Shown here piece after piece: positions 8,502 through 18,595 of a stretch of 64,000 bases of DNA. The DNA is from Anaerovibrio sp. JC8. Its GTDB lineage: Bacteria; Bacillota; Negativicutes; Selenomonadales; Selenomonadaceae. The stretch covers positions 1 through 64,000 of the forward strand of contig NZ_ANBM01000009.1 of NCBI RefSeq assembly GCF_002100115.1, given 5' to 3'. The notes beneath the pieces were generated by a model. It was not told the origin of the DNA. It was given only the letters and a program-made list of their open reading frames with translations, and searched no databases. Made by a program: the position numbers and the translations under genes. The number at the start of each line of letters is the position of its first letter. The stretch's first letter is position 1.

Positions 8502-9050
8502 TTACTTGCCGAAATAGCGTTTCAGCAGACCTTCAAAGCCCTTGCAGTGACGTGCCTCGTCCTTGCACATTTCATGCACGGTATCGTGAATGGCGTCCAG
8601 ATTCAGCTTCTTGGCATGAACTGCCAGCTTTTTCTTGCCCTCGCAGGCACCAAATTCAGCGTCTACACGCATCTTCAGGTTCTTTTCGGTGCTGTCTGTA
8701 AGGATTTCTCCCAAGAGCTCAGCAAACTTGGCGGCGTGTTCAGCTTCTTCCCAAGCATAACGCTTGAAGGCTTCAGCTATTTCAGGATAACCTTCCCGGT
8801 CTGCTACCCGGCTCATGGCCAGATACATACCTACCTCGGTGCACTCTCCGCTGAAGTTCTTTTGTAAGCCTTCTACGATTTCGGAGTCAACACCCTGGGC
8901 AACACCCAGCTTGTGTTCATCTGCCAATTGCTGCTCACCCTCAGCTACCTTGTTGAATTTTTCCGAACCAACATGGCAGATAGGGCACTCATCTGGTGGA
9001 GCATCGCCCTCATGGACATAACCGCAAACACTGCAAACATATTTAGCCAT
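8502..9050 (-). CDS. Reverse rubrerythrin (rubredoxin domain N-terminal)
   Basis: 182 residues. A rubredoxin-type FeS4 site comes first ([10 protein letters not shown]...CPICHVG, residues ~6-28), followed by a ferritin-like diiron four-helix domain with EEAEHAAKF and DEARHCKGF. In ordinary rubrerythrin the rubredoxin domain is at the C-terminus; this inverted order matches the reverse rubrerythrins of clostridia, NAD(P)H-linked peroxide and O2 scavengers. It supports an anaerobic lifestyle. ATG has a strong AAAGGAGGAAT site. Single gene, convergent with recO and divergent from tsaE. Confidence 0.93.
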   Translation of the reverse strand: MAKYVCSVCGYVHEGDAPPDECPICHVGSEKFNKVAEGEQQLADEHKLGVAQGVDSEIVEGLQKNFSGECTEVGMYLAMSRVADREGYPEIAEAFKRYAWEEAEHAAKFAELLGEILTDSTEKNLKMRVDAEFGACEGKKKLAVHAKKLNLDAIHDTVHEMCKDEARHCKGFEGLLKRYFGK

Positions 9051-9196
9051 ACTATTCCTCCTTTAAAAATAATACACACAAAGGATTTCTTACCTATAAG
9101 TATATATGAAAAATTCCAAAAATAAAGAATATTTTATTGAAAAAATGGGATATTAATGGTAATATTTGCAACTATTTCCATAGAACAATAGATTAA

Positions 9197-9225
9197 TTGT
9201 AGTTACCGCATAAATATGATAAAAT
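9197..9225 (+). promoter_or_regulatory. Candidate promoter of the tsaE operon
   Basis: TTGTAG, 17 nt, TAAAAT, 58 nt before tsaE in the 232-nt AT-rich divergent region. Reasonable but not perfect. Confidence 0.5.
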
Positions 9226-9282
9226 TGCTTGTTAGTATAGTTATATAGAAGAAAACATAGTTATGAATTCCAGGAGAATAAT

Positions 9283-9759
9283 ATGTTTGAGATAATTTCA
9301 AAATCCCCGGAGGAAACGGCGGCCTTAGGTGAAAAAATCGGCAGGATGTTTTCTGCCGGAACTGTGATTTGCTTATATGGTGATTTGGGGGCGGGGAAAA
9401 CCCTCTTTGTGCAGAATCTGGCCAAAGGTCTGGGCATTGATGAGGATGTGACCAGCCCTACCTTTAATATAATGAATGTTTACGAGGGGCGTATGCCTCT
9501 CTATCATTTCGATTTGTATCGTCTGGAGCAGGAGTACGAGCTGGAGGATATTGGCTTTTACGATTATGTGGATGATCCAGATGGTATAGTGGTCATCGAG
9601 TGGGCGGATAAGTTTGCAGACTGTCTGCCTGATGATTTTCTGCTGCTGACCATCGAAAGAACAGATGCAGATGAGAATCAGCGTCGCCTTGCCTTTGATT
9701 TGCGGGGTGAGGTTTATACCGACATTTTCCAGGAGGTGGAAAAACTGTGCCAATCCTAG
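9283..9759 (+). CDS. tsaE: TsaE, ATPase of tRNA t6A synthesis
   Basis: 158 residues with Walker A GDLGAGKT, the TSPTFN switch-like motif and HFDLYRL. TsaE hydrolyses ATP and resets the TsaB-TsaD complex that places threonylcarbamoyl on A37 of ANN-reading tRNAs. ATG follows CAGGAG. The end overlaps tsaB by 13 nt. Together with tsaB, rimI and tsaD it forms a complete module except for tsaC, which is not in this window. Confidence 0.95.
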   Translation: MFEIISKSPEETAALGEKIGRMFSAGTVICLYGDLGAGKTLFVQNLAKGLGIDEDVTSPTFNIMNVYEGRMPLYHFDLYRLEQEYELEDIGFYDYVDDPDGIVVIEWADKFADCLPDDFLLLTIERTDADENQRRLAFDLRGEVYTDIFQEVEKLCQS

Positions 9760-10466
9760 CAATGGATACTGCTACCATGGTTTCCAGCGTGGCAGTTGCT
9801 GACAATAAAAAATTACTGGCGGAATTAATCGTCGAAAATAAGCTGACCCATTCGGAGACTCTGCTGCCCCATGTGGAGCAGGTGCTGAACATGGCGGGAG
9901 TAAAGAAGGATGCTCTGGAGGCTGTGGCCGTAAGTGTGGGACCTGGTTCCTTTACCGGACTGCGTATTGGTCTGGCGGCAGCTAAGGCTATTGCCTATGG
10001 GTTAAATATTCCCATTATTGGTATTCCTACCATGGAGGGGCTGGCCTGGCACTATCCGGTGCCTGGTATTACAGTGGCTGGCTTTATTGATGCCCAGAAG
10101 GGTAATGTGTATACGGCGCACTATCGCTGGAATGGTGATAATTTCGATGAAGTTAAGGCCATTGAGGTGCTTTCACTGGACGATGCTATCAATATTTGCC
10201 GTGAAATTTACGGCCCTGTGATGGCTGTAGGCGATATGGTGGCCAAGAAAATGACAAAAATGGAGTCTTTGCCGGAAAATCTCATTATTCCACCAAAGCA
10301 TGTGCTGATGCCAAGAGCAGCCAATATTGCCATGGCTGGCTTAAAGAAGCTGGCGGCAGGTCAGGTGGATTCCGTTATGGATATGGAACCTATATACATT
10401 AGAAAGTCAGAGGCTGAGGTACTGTGGGAAAAGCGGCAGGCCAAGCTTAAGCAGGAGGCCCAATGA
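9747..10466 (+). CDS. tsaB: TsaB, t6A synthesis subunit
   Basis: 239 residues. ASKHA-fold protein with LAMDTATMVSSVAV at the N-terminus and SVGPGSFTGLRIGL, the family signature. TsaB is an inactive paralogue of TsaD and scaffolds the complex. GTG start at 9747 behind GGAGGTGG inside the end of tsaE. It overlaps rimI by 4 nt. Confidence 0.95.
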   Translation: MPILAMDTATMVSSVAVADNKKLLAELIVENKLTHSETLLPHVEQVLNMAGVKKDALEAVAVSVGPGSFTGLRIGLAAAKAIAYGLNIPIIGIPTMEGLAWHYPVPGITVAGFIDAQKGNVYTAHYRWNGDNFDEVKAIEVLSLDDAINICREIYGPVMAVGDMVAKKMTKMESLPENLIIPPKHVLMPRAANIAMAGLKKLAAGQVDSVMDMEPIYIRKSEAEVLWEKRQAKLKQEAQ

Positions 10467-10912
10467 TTACCTTTCGTAAGATGGTGCCGGAGGATTCTGA
10501 TGCCGTGGCGGAGGTGGAAAAGCAGTGCTTTGCTACTCCGTGGTCCCGGGAATCCTTTTGGCGGGACGCTTCCAGCAGTGATACCTACTATTTGCTGGCT
10601 CTGGATGAGGAGGCAGATAATCTTGTAATCGGCTATGTGGGTTGCTGGATTTTGGCCTATGAGGGCAGTATTACCAATGTAGCCATTGCACCGGCTTATC
10701 GTCGTCAGGGTATTGGGCGGCAGATGCTGTTAAAGCTGATTGAGGAAGTAAAGGAGCGTGGCGTAACGGCCCTAACCCTGGAGGCCAGGGTATCCAATAT
10801 TCCTGCTATAAAATTGTATGAAGGCCTGGGCTTTAAAAGTGTGGGGCAGAGGCCAAAATATTATACAAATCCGGTGGAAGACGCGGAAATTATGTGGAAT
10901 ACCAAGCTGTAA
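10463..10912 (+). CDS. rimI: RimI-type GNAT N-acetyltransferase
   Basis: 149 residues with the GNAT acetyl-CoA loop YRRQGIGRQML and ARVSNIPAIKLYEGLGFKSV. RimI acetylates the N-terminal alanine of ribosomal protein S18. In many bacteria it sits between tsaB and tsaD exactly as here. ATG overlaps the tsaB stop by 4 nt (ATGA). Confidence 0.93.
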   Translation: MITFRKMVPEDSDAVAEVEKQCFATPWSRESFWRDASSSDTYYLLALDEEADNLVIGYVGCWILAYEGSITNVAIAPAYRRQGIGRQMLLKLIEEVKERGVTALTLEARVSNIPAIKLYEGLGFKSVGQRPKYYTNPVEDAEIMWNTKL

Positions 10913-10924
10913 GGGGTCTGGTAT

Positions 10925-11983
10925 TTGCTGATGGAGAACATTATGGATAAGGTTAATAAGGATAAAGACAAGATTATTACTCTGGCAGTGGAATCAAGCT
11001 GTGATGAGACTTCGGTGGCTGTCCTGCGGGGCGGCCGTACTGTGCTGTCCAATATCATCGCCACCCAGATTCCCATTCACAGGAAATTTGGCGGGGTAGT
11101 GCCGGAAATCGCTTCCCGCAAGCATATTGTCAATGTGATGCCGGTTATAGATGAGGCCTTGGAAAAGGCTGGAGTTACCCTGCAGGATATTGACCAGGTG
11201 GCGGTAACCTACGGCCCGGGGCTGGTGGGAGCTTTATTGGTAGGCGTGTCTGCAGCCAAGGCTCTGGCCTTTACTTTGGGAGTACCTCTTATTGGGGTTA
11301 ATCATCTGGAGGGGCATATTTTTGCCAATTTCCTCAGTGCTCCTGAGTTAAAGCCTCCATTTATGGCCCTGGTGGTATCCGGCGGTCATACTTCCCTGGT
11401 TCACGTGAAGGATTATAATTCCTTTAGCCTTATGGGGCAGACCAGGGATGACGCGGCGGGCGAAGCCTTTGATAAGGTGGCCAGAGTTATGGGGCTGCCA
11501 TACCCTGGTGGTCCTCAGATAGACAAGCTGGCCCAGGAGGGTGATCCTATGGCCATAGATTTCCCACGGGCATTGCAGGAAAAGGGAAATTATGAGTTCA
11601 GCTTCAGCGGCCTGAAATCTGCGGTGCTGAACTATCTCAACAGCATGAAGCTGAAGGGCATTGAGGTGAACAAGGCTGATGTGGCTGCCTCCTTCCAGCA
11701 CACGGTTATTGAGGTGCTGCTGGCCAAGGCCTTGGATGCAGTTAAGGAAACCGGTTGTGACACCCTGGTATTGGCTGGCGGTGTGGCGGCCAACAGCTCT
11801 TTGGAAAAACGCCTGCGGGAGGTTACCGCCAAGAATAATATTAAATTCTACTTCCCGGATAAGATTCTCTGTACCGATAATGCGGCCATGATAGGTTGCA
11901 GGGGCTATTATCAGTCACTGGCGGGGAATTATTCTGATTTGTATCTTAATGCAGTGCCGGGACTGGCTTTGCAGGATTTATAA
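10925..11983 (+). CDS. tsaD: TsaD, catalytic subunit of tRNA t6A synthesis
   Basis: 352 residues from the TTG at 10925. The metal-binding motif is HLEGHIFANF, with VSGGHTSLV and LAGGVAANSSL as further family signatures. TsaD transfers threonylcarbamoyl from its AMP adduct to A37. The start is uncertain: AAGGGG (10911-10916) fits TTG 10925, but ATG 10931 and ATG 10943 are also in frame, the latter with GGAG just upstream. The protein body begins at DKIITLAVESSCDET. Last gene of the operon; no clear terminator follows. Confidence 0.94.
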   Translation: MLMENIMDKVNKDKDKIITLAVESSCDETSVAVLRGGRTVLSNIIATQIPIHRKFGGVVPEIASRKHIVNVMPVIDEALEKAGVTLQDIDQVAVTYGPGLVGALLVGVSAAKALAFTLGVPLIGVNHLEGHIFANFLSAPELKPPFMALVVSGGHTSLVHVKDYNSFSLMGQTRDDAAGEAFDKVARVMGLPYPGGPQIDKLAQEGDPMAIDFPRALQEKGNYEFSFSGLKSAVLNYLNSMKLKGIEVNKADVAASFQHTVIEVLLAKALDAVKETGCDTLVLAGGVAANSSLEKRLREVTAKNNIKFYFPDKILCTDNAAMIGCRGYYQSLAGNYSDLYLNAVPGLALQDL

Positions 11984-12018
11984 AATATTGATTACGGCAC
12001 TGTGAGGAGTTTTCTTTT

Positions 12019-13431
12019 ATGAACCATCGGGAAAGCGACACTTTAATATATCGGCAGCATACGGATCTGACGGCGGTACAGATTGAGCAGCTACGGCGCA
12101 TGAGCAGCTGCTTCGGCTTTATCGCTGACTTTGCCCATGCTCATCTTTTATTGTATGTAAAGACTAAAGAGCCTGACCAATACATGGTTATGAAGCACCA
12201 TAAGCCTCATACCTTCTATAGCCAGGTGGAGCTGCCAAAGGTGGGGAGTGTTGTGCCGGCCCAGATGGAGCCCTTGGTAGCATACGTTTTTGAGAAGGAA
12301 AAGTCCATTCATGGCCGTCGGGAATGGCGGCTGGGCATGACCCTGGATATGTACGCTTATCCTATAAAAGAGGGCAATGAAATAATCGGCGTGGTAACAT
12401 TGGAGACCAGCAAGGAATATGCCTCCGGCAGCAATTACTATCAGCTGCTGGATACGGCGGAGCTTCTTATGCACCATGCCAAGCGGAACATCGATACCGA
12501 AAAGTTTGCCCCGATTTTTGCGGGGACCGGCGTGGTCATTTCTGACAAGAATAACCGCATTACTTATGTAAATCTGTCGGCCAAGCGAATTTACCGTGCC
12601 TTGGGCATTAACCATCTGCTGGGTGCCAGGCTGCCGGACCGGGAAATCAGTGCCATGCTTCATCGGGAAACCATTGACAGCAGTCGTCCCTTTGAAAAGG
12701 AAATTCAAATAGGGGACATGATACTGCTGCAGCGGGATATCAAGCTGGAGGAAGCAGGGGTCATGCAGCGGCGGATTTTGCTGTTGGCTGATGTGACGGA
12801 GGTCCGCAAAAAGGAGCGGGAAATCAAGATTAAAACCGCGGTGATTCAGGAAATCCATCATCGGGTAAAAAATAATTTGCAGACCATTGCCAGCCTGTTA
12901 CGGCTTCAGGGGCGGCGTTCCAATTCCCCGGAGGTCAAGTCAGCATTGCAGGAAAGTACCAACCGTATATTGAGTATTGCGGTGGTTCATGAATTCCTTA
13001 GTCAGCATGACAAGGAAGAGATAAATGTAATAGAAGTCACACGTAATATCTTGGAGCGGGTGGCTCCCAATATGGTGGCCTCAGATTTTCAGCTCACCAG
13101 CAAAATTGAGGGGCCGGAGGTGGTACTGCCATCGAAAAATGCCAGCAATTTGGCGGTTATTATCAACGAGCTGATCTTAAACTCCATTGAGCATGGCTTT
13201 GAGGGCCGGGACCACGGCATGATTGGACTCAGGACTGCCATTGAGGAGGATGGCTATCGCATAGAGCTGTATGATGATGGTATTGGGGTGCCGGAGGATT
13301 TTGATATGGAAAAATCCAAATCCCTGGGACTGCAGATAATAAAAACGCTGGTAAATGATGATATTGGTGGACGCTTTGAAATAACCAATGACAATGGTGC
13401 CCACTGTGTACTGCATATACCAAAAGGCTAG
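12019..13431 (+). CDS. Cytosolic sensor histidine kinase of the PdtaS/EutW type
   Basis: 470 residues without membrane segments. The N-terminal ~170 residues resemble the H_kinase_N/GAF sensor part of PdtaS, a PAS-like part follows (GVVISDKNNRITYVNLSAKRI), then a HisKA_2 dimerisation domain with the H-box EIHHRVKNNLQTIASLL and an ATPase domain (ELILNSIEHGF; DDGIG). HisKA_2 kinases of this design partner ANTAR-domain regulators that act on RNA, and the next gene is such a regulator. It probably senses a cytosolic ligand. ATG follows GTGAGGAG. Confidence 0.92.
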   Translation: MNHRESDTLIYRQHTDLTAVQIEQLRRMSSCFGFIADFAHAHLLLYVKTKEPDQYMVMKHHKPHTFYSQVELPKVGSVVPAQMEPLVAYVFEKEKSIHGRREWRLGMTLDMYAYPIKEGNEIIGVVTLETSKEYASGSNYYQLLDTAELLMHHAKRNIDTEKFAPIFAGTGVVISDKNNRITYVNLSAKRIYRALGINHLLGARLPDREISAMLHRETIDSSRPFEKEIQIGDMILLQRDIKLEEAGVMQRRILLLADVTEVRKKEREIKIKTAVIQEIHHRVKNNLQTIASLLRLQGRRSNSPEVKSALQESTNRILSIAVVHEFLSQHDKEEINVIEVTRNILERVAPNMVASDFQLTSKIEGPEVVLPSKNASNLAVIINELILNSIEHGFEGRDHGMIGLRTAIEEDGYRIELYDDGIGVPEDFDMEKSKSLGLQIIKTLVNDDIGGRFEITNDNGAHCVLHIPKG

Positions 13432-13449
13432 TATGGGAGGAGAGCAAGT

Positions 13450-14025
13450 ATGAATCCCTTGAGAATTGTTATTGCTGATGATGAGACTTTAATTCGCATG
13501 GACATGCGGGAGCTGCTGGAGGAAGCCGGTCATGAGGTGGTGGGGGAAGCACCGAACGGCCGCAAGGCGGTTGAGCTGGCCAAGAAGCTGAAGCCTGACC
13601 TGTGTATCTTTGATGTAAAGATGCCGGAAATGGACGGCATTGAGGCGGCCAAGATAGTGTGGAAGGAAAAAATTGCCCCAGTGGTGCTATTGACGGCATT
13701 TAGTCAGCCGGAAATCGTAAAACGGGCCACTGATGCCGGTGTCCAGGCCTATCTGGTAAAGCCGGTGCAGGAAGCTAATCTTTTTCCCGCCATTGAGGTG
13801 GCCATGTCCCGCTATCAGGATATGCAGGGGCTTGAGGATGAACTCTTTAAGGTAAAGGATACCCTGGAAATGCGGAAGCTGCTGGACCGTGCCAAGGGCA
13901 TACTTATGGATGCCCACAACATCAGCGAAAGTCAGGCCTTCTCCCGTATCCAGAAATACAGTATGGCGAAACGAAAGACCATAAAGGAAGTGGCCGAGGC
14001 CATTATCCGTGCCGCCACGAAATAA
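13450..14025 (+). CDS. Response regulator with ANTAR RNA-binding output domain
   Basis: 191 residues. Receiver domain ~1-120 with acidic pocket D10/D11, phospho-acceptor D55 in IFDVKMPEMDG and K in YLVKP. A coiled linker leads to an ANTAR domain (~135-190: RKLLDRAKGILMDAHN, AFSRIQKYSMAKRKTI). Such proteins (EutV, NasR, PdtaR) bind twin hairpins in nascent mRNA and prevent termination. It follows the kinase by 18 nt with its own GGAGGAG site. No twin-hairpin target could be assigned in this window, so the regulated genes are probably elsewhere. Confidence 0.94.
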   Translation: MNPLRIVIADDETLIRMDMRELLEEAGHEVVGEAPNGRKAVELAKKLKPDLCIFDVKMPEMDGIEAAKIVWKEKIAPVVLLTAFSQPEIVKRATDAGVQAYLVKPVQEANLFPAIEVAMSRYQDMQGLEDELFKVKDTLEMRKLLDRAKGILMDAHNISESQAFSRIQKYSMAKRKTIKEVAEAIIRAATK

Positions 14026-14027
14026 GT

Positions 14028-14055
14028 AGCAGGACCATTTAAGGTCCTGCTTTTT
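14028..14055 (+). terminator. Terminator after the ANTAR regulator
   Basis: AGCAGGACC/GGTCCTGCT stem with an ATTTAA loop, followed by TTTTG and a further T-tract. Confidence 0.9.
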
Positions 14056-14113
14056 GTTTTTTTGACTTTTTTCTTGCTTTTTTGTCCAAAAGGATTTATC
14101 ATAATACTCGGAG

Positions 14114-14140
14114 TTAGCACTCAGTTATATGGAGTGCTAA
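14114..14140 (+). promoter_or_regulatory. CIRCE operator (HrcA binding site) of groESL
   Basis: Perfect TTAGCACTC-N9-GAGTGCTAA, the consensus of the HrcA heat-shock repressor site, 40 nt before groES. A promoter must lie just upstream; weak -35-like boxes (TTGCTT 14074, TTGTCC 14082) and a CATAAT at 14100 are candidates, but their spacings are imperfect. Confidence 0.96.
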
Positions 14141-14180
14141 CAATATAGTTTACAAACTATCTTTTAGGAGGCAGATAAAT

Positions 14181-14465
14181 ATGATTAGACCATTAGGTGA
14201 CAGAGTTGTTATCGAAGTAGCTGAGGCTGAGACCAAGACTGCCAGCGGCATTATCCTGGCAGATACTGCAAAGGAAAAGCCTATGAAGGGCAAGGTTATT
14301 GCAGCAGGCCCAGGCAGCATCGATAAGGACGGCAACCGCATTGCTATGGAGGTAAAGCCTGGTGACAGCGTTCTCTACTCCAAGTATGCCGGTACTGAGG
14401 TTAAGATTGATGGCAATGATTACCTCATCATGCGTCAGAGCGATATTCTCGGTGTAATTGAGTAA
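14181..14465 (+). CDS. groES: GroES co-chaperonin
   Basis: 94 residues, the standard length. N-terminal [16 protein letters not shown] and the mobile-loop region ([18 protein letters not shown]) are typical. GroES caps the GroEL ring during ATP-driven folding. ATG follows TTAGGAGGCAG. It is cotranscribed with groEL and governed by the CIRCE element upstream. Confidence 0.98.
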   Translation: MIRPLGDRVVIEVAEAETKTASGIILADTAKEKPMKGKVIAAGPGSIDKDGNRIAMEVKPGDSVLYSKYAGTEVKIDGNDYLIMRQSDILGVIE

Positions 14466-14501
14466 TCGCATTTTTTGGTTTATCATTTTCGATTAATATA
14501 A

Positions 14502-16151
<1,650 letters not shown>

Positions 16152-16163
16152 AAAGTCGGAGCA

Positions 16164-16278
16164 TATCCATATAGTGAACGCTCGCGCTCTGTATTTTACG
16201 TAGTGGACACTAAGCTCATGCAGCGCTTTCAGCCTGCATTCACTAAGTGCCAACGTAAAAAAGGCCACTATATGGATA
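16164..16278. repeat. Palindromic repeat element, family A copy 1
   Basis: 115-nt imperfect palindrome 12 nt after groEL. The outermost arm is 13 perfect base pairs (TATCCATATAGTG/CACTATATGGATA). Inner arms include TTTTACGT/ACGTAAAA and ATGCAG/CTGCAT around CGCTTTCAGC. An ~84-nt core closely matches copy 2 at 20116-20245. No T-tract follows, so it is not a classical terminator. Confidence 0.8.
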
Positions 16279-16314
16279 CACTCCTCCTAGGTGTCTGTAT
16301 ACTTTATATAGTAC

Positions 16315-16343
16315 TTGACTTGGATATATTAATAGTCTATAAT
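16315..16343 (+). promoter_or_regulatory. glmS promoter
   Basis: TTGACT, 17 nt, TATAAT: nearly perfect vegetative (sigma-A) promoter. The predicted transcript start is near 16350, at or next to the base of the hairpin at 16347-16382. Confidence 0.9.
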
Positions 16344-16346
16344 ACG

Positions 16347-16382
16347 TACCGTGATTTTGGCTTTCGGGTCAAAATCACGGTA
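16347..16382 (+). other. 5'-terminal stem-loop of the glmS mRNA
   Basis: TACCGTGATTTT/AAAATCACGGTA, 12 bp with a 12-nt loop, starting at about the predicted transcript start. It is followed by TAATATTATTTTT, a poor terminator tail. It could protect the mRNA 5' end or act as a weak attenuator before the ribozyme. Confidence 0.7.
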
Positions 16383-16429
16383 ATATTATTTTTGAAGTCA
16401 CTATGTTCATATTATTGAAAGGACTTTAC

Positions 16430-16590
16430 GTTCTAGCGCATGGCCTTGCTGCTTGTGCAGTGAGGTGACGAGGAAGAGGTTGTCGATTTATCAGCGGATG
16501 CCTCTCGGCTTGCCGGTCGTTAGAATGCTGTTAAAACTGTCGGGTAACTGGCAGGACAGAGCGGCATTTGGGGCAGGACATGGGACTTCC
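16430..16590 (+). ncRNA. glmS ribozyme (glucosamine-6-phosphate-activated, self-cleaving)
   Basis: The leader contains the conserved glmS ribozyme core: AGCGC at the cleavage site (A16435/G16436), TGACGAGGAAGAGG, TTATCAGCGGATGCCTC and CGG, then P3-P4-like sequence up to ~16590. The ribozyme cuts its own mRNA when glucosamine-6-phosphate is plentiful, leading to mRNA decay. It lies between the promoter and the glmS ribosome site, the normal position. The 3' boundary is approximate. Confidence 0.93.
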
Positions 16591-16613
16591 AGTTATTTTT
16601 GGAGGTTTTTATT

Positions 16614-18443
16614 ATGTGTGGTATCGTTGGTTACATTGGTAGCAAGCAGGCTACCCCATTCCTCATTGAGGGCCTGACCAAGCTGGAGTATCGTGGCTAT
16701 GACTCTGCTGGTATTGCAGTTCTCAATGATGAGAAGATTCGCGTTGAAAAGTCTGTAGGCCGTCTGGCTGCCCTTGAGGAGAAGATTGAGGGCAATGTGC
16801 CACAGGGCAGCATTGGTATCGGCCACACCCGTTGGGCAACCCATGGCCGTCCATCTGACAACAACTCCCATCCTCATACTGATTGTCATGGTGATTTTGC
16901 GGTAGTACATAACGGTATTATCGAGAACTACATGACTCTCAAGGAAGAGTTGATGGCAAAGGGCCACAAGTTCCTGTCTGATACTGATACCGAGGTTTTG
17001 CCTCATCTTTTGGAAGAAGTATACAACGGCGATTTCGAGGCGTCTGTCCGTGAGGTTATCAAGCGTATTGAGGGTTCCTATGCCATCGTATTCATGAGCA
17101 AGAATGACCCTGATAAGCTGATTTGCACCAAGCAGGACAACCCTATGGTTATCGGTCTTGGTGATGATGAAAACTTCATTGCTTCCGATATTCCTGCTAT
17201 TATTTCCCGTACCCGCCGTACTTACATCGTTAATGACGGTGAGGTAGCAGTTGTCAAGAAGGATTCCGTATGGATTACCAACAGCCTGGGCGAGCCTATT
17301 ACCAAGAAGGTATTTGAGGTTAACTGGAATGCTGAGGCAGCTGAAAAGGGCGGCTATGAGCATTTCATGCTGAAGGAAATTCATGAGCAGCCAAAGGCAG
17401 TTCGTGACACCCTGGCTTCCCGTATTGCCAAGGATAATTCCGCTGTAGTTCTGGAGGAGCTCAGCTGGACTGAGGAATATGTAAATTCCTTCTCCAAGAT
17501 TTTCATTGTTGCCTGTGGTACTGCATATCATGCAGGCCTGGTAGGCAAGTACTATATTGAGCGTTTGGCCCGTATTCCGGTTGAGGTGGATATTGCCTCC
17601 GAGTTCCGTTATCGTCAGCCAATCATTGACGACAATACCCTGTGCATCGTGGTAAGCCAGTCCGGTGAGACCAGTGATACCATGGCAGCCATGAAGGAAG
17701 CAAAGCGTCTTGGTGCCAAGACCCTGGCTGTAACCAATGTGGTTGGTTCTTCCATTGCCCGTGAGGCAGATCAGGTTATTTACACCATGGCTGGCCCTGA
17801 GATTGCTGTAGCCTCCACCAAGGCTTATACCACCCAGCTTATTGTTATGTTCCTGCTGGGTGCTTATATGGCAGGTCTCCGTGGCACTGTGGCTCCTCGC
17901 CGCATGAAGGAGCTTTTGGGCAAGCTGCGTGAAATTCCTTCCCAGATTGGCGAGACTCTGGAGGATGTGGAGCCTATTAAGGTATTTGCCAAGAAGTACG
18001 GCTTCAACACTGACGTATTCTTCATTGGCCGTGCCCTGGACTATGAGGTGGCTCTGGAGGGTTCCCTGAAGCTGAAGGAGATTTCCTACATTCACGCAGA
18101 GGCTTATGCCGCTGGCGAGCTGAAGCATGGTACTCTGGCTCTTATCACTACCGGCGTGCCTGTAGTGGCTCTGGCTACCCAGAAGAGCGTTTATGAGAAG
18201 ACCCTCAGCAACATCAAGGAAGTTAAGGCCCGTGATGCAGTAGTTATCGGTATTGCGGCTGAAGGCGACACTGAGCTGAAGAAGTATGCGGATCATGTTA
18301 TTTTCGTTCCAAATACCGATGAGCTGTTGATTCCACTTTTGGCAGTTCTGCCACTGCAGCTCCTCAGCTATTACACCGCCATTACCCGTGGTGCAGATGT
18401 TGATAAGCCGAGAAATCTGGCTAAATCTGTAACTGTAGAATAA
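16614..18443 (+). CDS. glmS: Glutamine-fructose-6-phosphate aminotransferase (isomerizing)
   Basis: 609 residues. The start is ATG 16614, giving MCGIVGYIG, because Cys2 must become the N-terminal glutaminase nucleophile; the in-frame TTG at 16599 is rejected. The glutaminase domain (HTRWATHG, HNGIIENY) precedes two SIS sugar-isomerase domains (SQSGETSDT) and the C-terminal PRNLAKSVTVE. It makes glucosamine-6-phosphate for cell-wall synthesis. TTGGAGG precedes the start. Product feedback acts through the upstream ribozyme. Confidence 0.98.
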   Translation: MCGIVGYIGSKQATPFLIEGLTKLEYRGYDSAGIAVLNDEKIRVEKSVGRLAALEEKIEGNVPQGSIGIGHTRWATHGRPSDNNSHPHTDCHGDFAVVHNGIIENYMTLKEELMAKGHKFLSDTDTEVLPHLLEEVYNGDFEASVREVIKRIEGSYAIVFMSKNDPDKLICTKQDNPMVIGLGDDENFIASDIPAIISRTRRTYIVNDGEVAVVKKDSVWITNSLGEPITKKVFEVNWNAEAAEKGGYEHFMLKEIHEQPKAVRDTLASRIAKDNSAVVLEELSWTEEYVNSFSKIFIVACGTAYHAGLVGKYYIERLARIPVEVDIASEFRYRQPIIDDNTLCIVVSQSGETSDTMAAMKEAKRLGAKTLAVTNVVGSSIAREADQVIYTMAGPEIAVASTKAYTTQLIVMFLLGAYMAGLRGTVAPRRMKELLGKLREIPSQIGETLEDVEPIKVFAKKYGFNTDVFFIGRALDYEVALEGSLKLKEISYIHAEAYAAGELKHGTLALITTGVPVVALATQKSVYEKTLSNIKEVKARDAVVIGIAAEGDTELKKYADHVIFVPNTDELLIPLLAVLPLQLLSYYTAITRGADVDKPRNLAKSVTVE

Positions 18444-18453
18444 GTTAAAATAG

Positions 18454-18488
18454 AGGACTGTCTTTGCTGAAAAGACAGTCCTTTTTTT
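18454..18488 (+). terminator. glmS terminator
   Basis: AGGACTGTCTTT/AAAGACAGTCCT hairpin with a short loop and a run of seven T. Confidence 0.93.
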
Positions 18489-18489
18489 G

Positions 18490-18518
18490 TTGACAAGGTG
18501 CATGGTTTGTACTAGTAT
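18490..18518 (+). promoter_or_regulatory. Promoter of the IMP dehydrogenase gene
   Basis: TTGACA, 17 nt, TAGTAT directly behind the glmS terminator; 77 nt before the start codon. Confidence 0.85.
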
Positions 18519-18595
18519 AGTGACAATATCCTTTGAACCGACGGGATTTTCGTGGTTAAAAAAGGACAAATTTTTACAGAAAAGAAGGGATTAAG

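Noticed and set aside
14062-14090. CtsR-like half-site upstream of groESL
   Set aside because: On the minus strand only one AAGTCAAA half is good; the second half is poor. The adjacent CIRCE is enough to explain heat-shock control.
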